Shown here: positions 10,601-18,978 of the stretch, in pieces
How positions within the stretch are numbered: the stretch's first letter is position 1
Layout of the letters: the number at the start of each line of letters is the position of its first letter
Assembly: GCF_000090795.2 (NCBI RefSeq)
Contig: NW_003546419.1
Coordinates: 104,879 to 162,548, forward strand
Length of the DNA stretch: 57,670 nt
Direction of reading: 5' to 3'
DNA from: Amphimedon queenslandica
Lineage: Eukaryota; Porifera; Demospongiae; Haplosclerida; Niphatidae
Position numbers and translations under genes: made by a program
The notes under the pieces: model-generated
Databases searched by the model: none
What the model saw: only the letters and a program-made list of their open reading frames with translations
Told to the model about the DNA's origin: nothing

Positions 10601-12715
10601 TAAAGCACTGGAAAATGCTGGAATTAAAGCTGAAATGATTGTCAAGTGTGTTATATAACTTTCTTAAGACGCTTAGCAGTGATATGAGACACCAGTGCTT
10701 AAAAAATTTTCTGATCCCAGCCATGAGGGGGGGTGCTCAAGCCCCTTTTAGCCCCCCTGGGGACGCCCCTGGACACAACACACTTGAAAAAAACAGTAGC
10801 AGTTATAGGAGACTAGGAGTACGATAGCAACAAAGACTGAAAATTGAAATTGAAAACTTGAGCTGCATGCACTTATAAAGAAGCAACAGCTACCTAACCC
10901 TACAACTCTTGTTGTATTCTTGCAATTTCTGGTTTACGCTAGTTCTGATGTTATATTGATGCTGGAATAGGATTTGGTTCTATTTTAGTGCAAGGCATGC
11001 ATGCATCCAAAGGTTAAATTACTCATGACATTACGCTGGCCTTGTATCATATTTGTAATTCAGTACAATAGGCAGTTTTGTAAATGAAAATATACAGTAG
11101 GGCGCTCTTTTCTCGAGGGCTACAGATTTTGAGTTCCCTTTTTTGCGAAAGTAAATTTCGCAAATTTCCCTAACACCTTTTTAGCTGACACAATTGCTCC
11201 TTGGGGTACATCACTTCACAAAGGACCAGTATAGTTTGGAAATTGCCAAAAAACATCAAGCCTATTAGCTGACATCCAATAATAGCTGAAAATGGTTCAA
11301 AAAGGCCATCCTATGATAAAAACTCCCACATTACCACATACCCCTATTATTATTCGAGGCCACAATATTTGCGTTTTCAGGAAAAATTTGCAAAATCCAC
11401 AAAATTTATAAAAAGTTCCTATGGTATGGACAGCTTGCATAAACTTTACAAATAATAATAATAATAATAATAATAAAAGTTTTAATTTACACCCACACCA
11501 TAGATATTAGAGTAAATGAAAGGGATTGGAAATGGAAGCGTGGGCGTAGCCCAACCTCCATTCATTTGTATTGCTGCTAGGCTGACAGAGGCTCGTTGAA
11601 ATTTTTTGTCACATTTTACCCTTGATTTTCTTTCTTTTAGGAGCAATATCTCGCAAACAAGTGTTCCTATGCAAGTGAAATTAATGCATCAAGAAGCCTA
11701 ATGTTTCCTCTTTATAATTCTGTTTTCTATTGTGCGGATAATTTTACCATATTAATGTAATGGCACTTTTAAAACCATAAAATGTATTTTTTGTCATTAT
11801 AATCCCTTTTTTGAAAACAAGCTAAAGTAAAATGCAATATCTTTATAATCATATGAAAGAGTTTCCATTTGCATATCGAATGATACTAGTTAGGGTTAGA
11901 ATCCATGAAGCATGAGTTTGTTACAACAGAAAAAGGGTGAAAAGTGAAAAAATTTTGTTGTACCTATAACTCGTTGCAAAATAGCGTTGTAGAAGTAAAA
12001 ACCTTGCTGCAGGTAGTCCAACACTTTCTATATGGAACGGTAGGTATATCATAAGTAAGCGTCCTCTTGGATCTCCATAAATATCCTTCGAAGTCCTTGC
12101 AGTACAGCCTCACTAATGGAGGAGATGGGAAATCAACCAGGTATTGGGCCGGTAACCAATAGCAACATCAACCAGCCTACGCCCCCGTTTCCAATCCCTT
12201 TCATTTACTCTAATATTAATCTATGCCCACACCAACACTGAATTAAAGCTTCAATTTTAATATGGAGTCAAAATATTAAACACAGCACACTTTTTTGGGT
12301 ATGTATGGCCCTACCTTGAGATTACATGTATACACTAGTTAGTAGACACTCAAATCCAATCTATGACTGGTTCGGTGTGAGTTGTCCTACCGCAGTCTGG
12401 TGGCAAGCTAGCCAGACTATCATTATTAAAGATACCTGAATAGCTGTTTTTTGGGCGAATTGGCCTTGGAAAAATACCGGCAGCATAATATGTCTTTGGA
12501 AAGGGATCTGTATCTTATTCTGTAAAGAATCCTGCATTTTAAAAATGAAAAGTATAGATTTTACTAAATCTTGTGATTATAAAGACTAGCGAACAAGCTC
12601 TTACCATAACTACCCTCTCTGTACTGTTATAAAGCATATAAGACAGCAGTATCAGAAGCGCAAAGGCTGCTGAGGACAGTATAAAGAAGGCGAGCCGCTT
12701 CTTCTCAGCTGACAT
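7603..12715 (-). CDS. GT92 (DUF23) glycosyltransferase, copy C, complete
   Basis: Exons in coding order: 12715-12605 (37 codons), 12531-12436 (32), 9429-9361 (23), 8748-7603 (381 codons plus stop); all phase 0, total about 473 aa. Exon 1 gives a short basic N-terminus (MSAEKKR) followed by a hydrophobic anchor, so a type II Golgi/ER membrane protein is expected. In the catalytic exon are NLTEPEMLVHWVELNL, the WGQ..ECLYR stretch and the family's DxD metal site as YDIDEF (about residues 309-314), then HYRIPDKYP near the C-terminus. Several NxT/NxS sites are present. The gene is long because the introns took in at least three transposons (9613-10097, 10420-10772, 11499-12225) that copies A and B lack. 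GT92 members transfer galactose to glycans; the acceptor here is unknown. Confidence 0.82.
9613..10097. mobile_element. 485-bp element with long imperfect inverted repeats
   Basis: Left end aggagaacctgattctcagg is matched by the reverse complement of the right end (..ttgggttctcct). The inverted match continues imperfectly for over 120 bases on each side, including 'gttattccag' blocks. No reading frame inside. It sits in the intron between exons 3 and 2 of GT92-C and has no counterpart in copies A and B. Confidence 0.75.
10420..10772. mobile_element. 353-bp element, ends CCAGRGGYGTMCCCAGG
   Basis: The first 17 bases pair with the last 17 as an inverted repeat allowing three differences. Left flank ends in 'aca' and right flank starts 'acacaac', while GT92-A (about 2256) and GT92-B (about 6020) have the uninterrupted 'gtagacacaacacac'. 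The short duplication and the empty sites mark it as an insertion into copy C. Confidence 0.75.
11497..12233. mobile_element. 727-bp CATAGAT-ended transposon with 7-bp target duplication
   Basis: Element 11499-12225, with ~50-bp terminal inverted repeats (CATAGATATTAGAGTAAATG.. and its complement). The direct repeat cccacac flanks both ends. GT92-B near 6351 has the single, uninterrupted site. A 7- or 8-bp duplication (8 if one terminal C is assigned to the flank) fits the hAT superfamily best. I see no transposase frame, so it is non-autonomous. Confidence 0.8.
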
Positions 12716-13129
12716 CTTCGCCAGGAGGGCCGGACCTAGCCTACCTCCTCCTCCTAGCTCATCACACCCCCAATTCCAATTAACACATAGTTCTACCATG
12801 CTTGTTTTGAATTGACCAATCAGATTGCATTATATGAGGTGTCTAAATCACTTATAATACCCCGGGAAAATATTTAGAAACCTCTGGGAAATTATTTAGA
12901 TACCGGGGTACTTCTGCCAAAGTTTGGGAAATTTTAGGAATAAAAATGATGACAGCAATAAAGCCAATAATAGTAAGTTATTTTTGAATTGTTATGTGTA
13001 TGTTTGTGCAGTTATTAAAGCTGAAGTGTCTGTCTTCATCTAGAGATACGTTTTGTGCTTTTGGAGGATGAGGTGAATTGGTATATCGTCACTAGCTACT
13101 GCTGTTTTTGTTTGTAATAATAATATTAT

Positions 13130-13303
13130 TGAGGAAACGTCTTCCGGCATTTTGTTGATCTGAAATGCGCTTATAAATTTGTACACCATCCGTGCTTCTG
13201 TGACCTGTTCTTTTCATGATTAATTGTTCATCAACACCAGCTTGAAATAGTCTAGCAGCAGCAGTCACGCCGCGAAGTGAGTGGTTTGTTTGTAGGAAGT
13301 GGA
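13130..13303 (-). repeat. Second copy of the Crypton recombinase segment
   Basis: About 170 bases nearly identical to 14436-14605 (one clear substitution, gtct versus gcct) and coding for the same HSLRG..GHRSTDG..YKR segment. Similarity stops abruptly on both sides, so only this slice of the recombinase was copied. Confidence 0.8.
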
Positions 13304-13960
13304 TGGTAGGGTCTCAAAAGCGGACGGACGGACGGATGCGCACGGACCCGAAAGGGACGGACGGACGGGCCGATGCGGACCCGATAAGGACCATAAATAT
13401 CTATGTAAGGACCATCATTCATGGATATTCATCTATAAAAAACTTTTACACTTGAACAATAAATTTATATACGTATTAGCTATGCTAGGATGAACAAATA
13501 AGGTCATTTTAACGAAAATGTAACTTTATCACTTGAATTCTATTTTTTATTTTTAATAGGAGTTCAGTGACACCATTATAATGATTTTGCTATATTATTT
13601 GGTGCAAGCCTATATATCTTCAATCAATATCTTCAAAGAGGAATTACCATGGTAACTTACAGTGAATAAGCAGAATATGAATGACAATTATTAAATTAAA
13701 CTGTTATAAATTGTGCATGTTATATATTGATCTATTATTTTGGTATTCATTCCTATTATTATTTATAAGGTATTATGATTACAGTTATTTCTAATATTAC
13801 TATTATTATTATTATCATTATTACTGATTATTCTTTTTCTTCTTTTGTTAAGCTTATTCATATGTGTACAATGTTCTTCCTATAAGTAACTTAACTAATG
13901 GCATCATGAATCCTTTCTTATATATATATATATGCATGCTTTTATTCATTTTTCAGTTGT

Positions 13961-13970
13961 NNNNNNNNNN
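13961..13970. other. Assembly gap (10 N)
   Basis: Ten N, probably a placeholder of unknown size. The 70-bp tandem repeat immediately to its right is likely why assembly failed here. Confidence 0.95.
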
Positions 13971-14119
13971 GAGAGGGTGCTCTAAAAACTAAACACTAAA
14001 CCCCAATCCCAACCCTACGACCCCGGAGGCTAAGATGTACGAGAGGGTGCTCTAAAAACTAAACACTAAACCCCAATCCCAACCCTACGACCCCGGAGGC
14101 TAAGATGTACGAGAGAGTG
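13971..14119. repeat. 70-bp perfect tandem duplication
   Basis: 13971-14040 and 14041-14110 are identical over 70 bases (gagagggtgctctaaaaact .. taagatgtac), followed by the start of a third unit (gagagagtg). The left edge is the assembly gap, so the true copy number is unknown. Confidence 0.9.
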
Positions 14120-14202
14120 TTTATTTTTAAAAAAAGGTAAAAAAAGTGATTTAAAAAAAAAGGAAAAAAAATCAAACATTTCAGCATAGTTTTAGTCAAT
14201 AG

Positions 14203-14275
14203 TCCCGACAGGATTCGAACCGCTGACCCCATCCGTGCAATCCAGACCAGCCTCTCCACTACACCACCGCAACCC
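14203..14275 (-). ncRNA. tRNA-like sequence / possible SINE head
   Basis: Read on the minus strand this 73-base stretch has an A-box-like TGGTGTAGTGG and a B-box-like GGTTCGAATCC at tRNA spacing, and the D-arm region resembles a tRNA. The acceptor ends do not pair (GTTGCGG against CGGGACT), the T stem has mismatches and no anticodon loop folds with U33. So it is a tRNA pseudogene or the pol III head of a SINE rather than a working tRNA. The A- and T-rich stretch after it (14120-14170) would fit a SINE tail. Confidence 0.55.
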
Positions 14276-14340
14276 TGCTGCAGCAACGTTGCTGATTGTC
14301 GTATTTATACTTGATATCTGTATATAAAATCGTGTATTAG

Positions 14341-14366
14341 TATACTGGGGCGAAGCCCCAGTATAC
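14341..14366. repeat. Perfect hairpin beside the Crypton fragment
   Basis: tatactgggg and its complement ccccagtata flank the 5-base spacer cgaag. A pair of gccggaccaata repeats follows (about 14380-14392 and 14413-14425). Could be a terminator-like hairpin or a transposon end. Confidence 0.55.
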
Positions 14367-14713
14367 TATATAGGGACTGCCGGACCAATAGCCCCGCAGT
14401 AGGCGTCCGGCTGCCGGACCAATATCCACTTCCTAATATTATTGAGGAAACGTCTTCCGGCATTTTGTTGATCTGAAATGCGCTTATAAATTTGTACACC
14501 ATCCGTGCTTCTGTGACCTGTTCTTTTCATGATTAATTGTTCATCAACACCAGCTTGAAATAGCCTAGCAGCAGCAGTCACGCCGCGAAGTGAGTGGTTT
14601 GTTTGTAACCATCGATTCCCCAGTTGCTGCAGCAAACATTTTAAACAGTATTTCTCCATTAAGAAGAGTGGCCTGGTTGGAGCTTCTCCAAATCTTTCAT
14701 TCTTTCCTTGCAC
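14366..14713 (-). pseudogene. Crypton-type tyrosine recombinase, C-terminal catalytic fragment
   Basis: The minus-strand frame contains TNHSLRGVTAAARLFQAGV, then RTGHRS and QIYKR. This gives the H-x-x-R pair, the second H and the tyrosine nucleophile of tyrosine recombinases, arranged as in Cryptons and their domesticated relatives. Only about 95 residues are recognisable; the N-terminal catalytic part is not found in frame upstream, where a further short frame (15032-14832, rich in K, R and H) may be a decayed remainder. Part of the domain is duplicated at 13130-13303. Probably a dead transposon remnant; an exon of an active element cannot be excluded. Confidence 0.75.
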
Positions 14714-15042
14714 CAGTCATTCAGAATATTTTCTACCCATTATATTGCTTTTTTAGTTGTGCATGGCGCACAGTGCTGTTGTCCGTTGCGAAACAAGATG
14801 GTATATAGCACTAATGAAGTAGGCGGGGCAGTCATAAAATGATGAGATAGGCGTTTCCAGAGCTATCATGGCGGCTGTTTGTCGCATCTTTTGAGAACAG
14901 ACGAGCATGTCTACCTAGTTGCTTTTCCATTCTAGTGCGTGACTTAAAATGAATTGGTTGCTGATGGTAAGGATTTTTACACTTTTTGTGTATCCTAGCT
15001 ACAAGAAATGCATCTAATCTGATTGGACGCATGGTAGAACAC

Positions 15043-15072
15043 GGTTATACACCTCGGTCTCGGTGTATAACC
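15043..15072. repeat. Short perfect inverted repeat
   Basis: ggttatacacc and ggtgtataacc separated by a short spacer. It lies just 3' of GT92-D and may be the end of a transposon. Confidence 0.55.
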
Positions 15073-15174
15073 TATACATCTAATGACGCACAATTGTAAT
15101 CACCATCAACATTGTGTTGATTGCAACTCAAAACAACTGTAGTAAATTAACAACCTATAATATACAATAATGAT

Positions 15175-18100
15175 TCATAAATAATAATATCTACATAAAT
15201 TCTCAGATATTCCCTTAAACGTTTCATTAAAGTACCGGCTCATGATAAAAACCTTTTCATTAAAATCTGTCAAAGGATACTTGTCTGGAACGCGATAGTG
15301 ATGTATGAGAGCATCCTCAGTTGAGAAATAAAACTCTTTAGTATAGCCATCCATGTACTTCTTGACCCAGTGAGTCCACACTCCGATTGCTGCAGTAGGC
15401 TTCACAATTACCTTATGATATTGGTGTTGAAGGTGAGTCACTTGATTCCTAACTGTAAATGTATAATATCTTGGTAGAAAGCTCATCCTGTAACACATAA
15501 GCATTGTACGGCGAGGTAACCTCTTTACTTCAGGAAGACTTTCCTTCCTCTTGTAAAAGAATGCATTTCTGGCAATGTATGCCACAGCTTTAAGCGCATT
15601 TGGATTTTCTTTCTCAAAAGTTTCGATGAGTTCTGGAACGGTTTTTAGTTTTTGAGGAATAATAAATTCATCTATGTCATATAATCCTAAGTATTTGACC
15701 CTATACATGTTCCTGTAGAGACACTCATTGATGACTGCAGTCTGTCCCCAGAATTTAGTGTATCCAGGAATGACTGGTGGTCTTAGACCCCAGTCCAGTA
15801 CTTCAACTATTCCTCTCTTAATGTAAGGTATCATTAGTGTATAGTATGACTCAGGAATGTACCCGTTTTGAAGATATATTGTCATAAATTCCACTCCTAG
15901 TGCCAAATTGAGCTCAACCCAATGCACTAACATTTCAGGCTCAGTTAGATTATATATACTCTTGTGAAGGCAGACTGCATATGTGTAATTCTTATTCGTT
16001 GTATTGTCTTTAATTGGAATTGTGCGAGAAAGGAAACTACAGTTTGAATGGATTGAAATTTGACCATGAACTGGTGCTTCTGTTATCTTTTCTTTAGTTC
16101 GCAATATGTAATTAAAATATATTTCTTGATATCTTTCTCTTGCTCCAAGGTCACCAATAGCTACCCAGTATTCTAGTAAATAACAAGCAGTTGATCTGTT
16201 CCTAAAAGTTAGAAGACTATACAGTTTTCTTAAGTGTGGCAATTCTGATCTGTCATCATACATACAGTTGAATACTACACTGGGATAAGAGGAGTTCCTA
16301 GTGTCATGAAAACCTAAACGTCTGACCTATTATAAAAAATAAATACCAGTTTTTTTAAAAAGCAGAAATTAACAGTGTGACATGGGATGATACAATTTGA
16401 CTCTTTGACAAAACAATTAAAGCCTTTCTACACTAGCACTTCCAATGGGCATTGAACCAGTTTGAAACTGGTTCCAGTGATTCCACACCTGATGTGATTT
16501 GGCTTCTATGCACAAACCACCTCCATTTATGGTTTGAATGGCATTCAATAGATAACCAATGGCAGCTGGATCAGAAATGCAATCAAAATAACAAGATTCT
16601 CAAGATAGTGTGGAATCATTTTTTTAGTTCTAAACCACATTGCAAGTGTAGAAAGGCTTTTAAATGATAGCTCAAGTGGCAATGGAAATGCCATGCGTAT
16701 ACAAACACACACCATGATATACATAATGATCATACCACTATGTTCTTGTTAACTGTAACCCATAAATCCTGAAGACTTGATGATGGATGAAAGAGGTGCT
16801 GATCCTAAAAGGGCATACCGTATAGCGGGAAATTTCGGAGGGACTTAAATTTGGCGAATTGATAAGTTTAAGTGATTGGCAAATTTTAATTTCGCAAATT
16901 TGTGGCCATGTGCCATTGAGCGTGCACATAATGGCTCAAAAATAGTTGGTTTATTTTAGTGAATGGCTATCAAAACACCAAATTCACCAAATTTATTTCC
17001 CTCCAAAATTTTCCGCTAAACGGTAGAGTAAAAATACAGTACGTAGGGCTAGGCAAATTATGCTTCACTTTCTGCCTATTACGCTTTTTGGCACTGTCCC
17101 AAATTCCATTCCAATAAATTACACTTTGAAATAAATCCAATTATGCTCATTACTATACTGATATTTAAAGCTTTACTCAAATATCAATCAAGTCATATAC
17201 CTTTGCCCATACGACTACGTGTGGCAAAGGGTAACTATCAAGTTACATGCATGAAGATATAATTGTAATAAAAATTTTATTGTAATAATGCCAGAATCTG
17301 AAAATGTTTTTCCAAAGACGTTGAATCACTGGAAAATAAAATACTCTAAATCATTGGCCTCGCCCAGCTTTGTGTAGGCGCTACAGGGGTATAGGGTCAG
17401 AAATTTTACCCATTATGCTCTAATATTATGCTAGCATAACTTGCTTAGCCTTAACAGTACGATATGGTAGAGTAAAGACTAATAGTAATCTATCAGTTAC
17501 TATAGCCTAACCCAAAAAAATTAATTGTATGCATTATACTGTTGTGCATAACTTGTACTGGAAGTGCCTAGGTAAGCAAAAATTTTCAACTCTGTCCACT
17601 GACTTTCATCAAGTTGTCTTAGGCCTGGTTTCCATATACAGGTAGTTGTGGCTGTTGTATGGATTCTGTGGTTAGCATACGTACACATACAACTCTGAAT
17701 GTCATAGAGATAGACCTGATTTCTATCTCCACGATTGTTGCAACAGTGTTGTAAGGCTGTTATATGGAAACCAGGCTTAAACTGTAAACAAGTGACATAT
17801 TGTATCACAATGTGAATCAGACTTTCCCAGTATGCCATTTAGCTGAATGAATGCTTGTACGCAAAAGGTTTAATCATTTAGTTTAAATAGGATGGGACAG
17901 TGCAAGCTGAAGAATGATCTTGGCTTATAACAGCTATGCATCTTGAACTCATTCTACAATTTTACTGGGCTAGCTACATGACAATCATACCTGGTCTAAT
18001 TCGTTAACAAGTCTTTCTTGAAGCTATAAAATGAAATATGAACGCAGCTGACAACAATAGGATGACAAAACTTACCATGCCTCTGAAGATAATGACTCTC

Positions 18101-18189
18101 TTTCCTTTAGCATAAAGGAGGTAACTCAAAGCCATCATAGATAGCAGAGCAAAGCTCAACAGGACAAAGAGAGCTTCCTTTTTCTTCAT
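15175..18189 (-). CDS. GT92 (DUF23) glycosyltransferase, copy D, complete
   Basis: Exons in coding order: 18189-18076 (38 codons, MKKKEALFVLLSF.. anchor), 18023-17991 (11 codons, LQERLVNELDQ), 16804-16736 (23 codons, linker with LFHPSSSLQDLWV), 16326-15175 (383 codons plus stop); all phase 0, about 455 aa. The catalytic exon begins VRRLGFHD, with V where A to C have M. The DxD site YDIDEF and the NLTEPEMLVHW block are intact, and GYTKEFYFSTEDA and HYRVPDKYP close the domain. The first 150 nt of the catalytic exon and the central block match B and C almost exactly, while the stretch at 16015-16165 and the 3' third are clearly diverged: a mosaic. A MITE ends 11 bases upstream of the exon 3 acceptor. 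Confidence 0.82.
16418..16662. mobile_element. MITE with AAAGCCTTTCTACACT ends
   Basis: aaagcctttctacact at the left end is mirrored by aagtgtagaaaggcttt at the right, with ttaa-like flanks. No coding content. Lies in the intron before the catalytic exon of GT92-D. Confidence 0.7.
16816..17025. mobile_element. MITE family 1 (CCGTATAGCGGGAAAT ends)
   Basis: Starts taccgtatagcgggaaat and ends in the complementary ..ttttccgctaaacggta. The inside is a large imperfect hairpin with 'ttggcgaattg', 'gccacgtgccattgagc' and 'aatggctcaaaa' blocks. Same family at 23544-23749, 25524-25732, 26973-27175 and 27359-27780. TA flanks suggest TA target duplication. Confidence 0.8.
17619..17779. mobile_element. 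MITE with TAGGCCTGGTTTCCATATA ends
   Basis: ttaggcctggtttccatata at the left and tatatggaaaccaggcttaa at the right are inverted copies. About 160 bp with no coding content, in intron 2 of GT92-D. Confidence 0.8.
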
Positions 18190-18305
18190 AGTTTTCTGAC
18201 ACCCACCTAGCTAGTTTTTAATAGAGGCGCGGCCCAATTTGGGTGATTTAATTTACTTAACTAGTTACAGGCTTCTGCCCGCTAGCAGGTGGTGTAGGCG
18301 GAAAG

Positions 18306-18745
18306 GGTCTGGCCGAGGGGTCCGCAACTCCTATTTTAGGTGTACGAGATTAAGAGATTAACCAGATTTTTGAGATTATCAGAGATTATTTGAGATTATT
18401 TGGAAGATTACCAGAAATTTTTTTGAGATTTCCCATAATTTTTTGGGATTATCAGAGATTTTTTGTGAGATTATTAATCAATTAACTACTTTATAACTTT
18501 TAATATGTATTAATTAAAGTTAGTTAACCGTTATAACTATTAATAATTATTAGTTAAGGTTAATTAATTTTAATAAACTCCGGATACTAGCAGATATGTG
18601 AGATAATTTTGAGATTTTTAAAGATTATCAAGGATTTTTTGGGATTTCCAGAGATTACTGGAGATTTTAAAGATTAACAGATTATTATAGATTATTTTCA
18701 AGGGTGTACGGGATTATTTGGAGTTGCGGACCCCTCGGGTCTGGC
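18306..18745. mobile_element. 424-bp hAT-like MITE with perfect 8-bp target duplication
   Basis: Element 18314-18737 with 18-bp terminal inverted repeats CGAGGGGTCCGCAACTCC. The 8-bp direct repeat ggtctggc flanks it exactly (18306-18313 and 18738-18745). The interior is built from 'gagattattt'-type repeats. The 8-bp duplication is typical of the hAT superfamily. Confidence 0.88.
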
Positions 18746-18978
18746 AAGCGAGATTACACAGCCTATGCTAGACAGAGGAGAACTTTACATCTTTTGAGAC
18801 AAAATATTACGTTAGTGGATACTATAATGTGGTAATTAGTGCAGCAATCATAGCCTGCAGCATTTTCTGAACTGATCTAATTTACAGTGACACTAACTTG
18901 TGAATGACTAATTGACCACAAAGTGACATAATAAATAAATATTAATTTTGGCACATAAAATTATTTTTATTATTATCA

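Larger units (their letters stand above)
12716..15174. other. Transposon-rich intergenic between GT92-D end and GT92-C start
   Basis: Contains the Crypton fragment, its duplicated piece, the tRNA-like sequence, a GGAC-type simple repeat near 13318-13370, an AT-rich stretch 13730-13960 and an assembly gap. A motif 'gttctaccatgc..ccaatcagatt' near 12787-12826 recurs inverted at 15001-15036 and again near 51710-51740, so these are probably ends of one repeat family. Confidence 0.6.

Noticed and set aside
12539..12799. Start codon of GT92-C at 12799 (longer frame MVELCVNW..)
   Set aside because: The internal ATG at 12715 aligns exactly with the MSA/MST starts of copies A and B, so the upstream part is more likely 5' UTR.
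13971..14110. Telomere-like aaccccaatcccaaccctac sequence
   Set aside because: The bases do not form a regular CCCTAA repeat; it is part of a 70-bp tandem unit.
14203..14275. Functional tRNA gene
   Set aside because: Acceptor arms do not pair and no proper anticodon loop forms.
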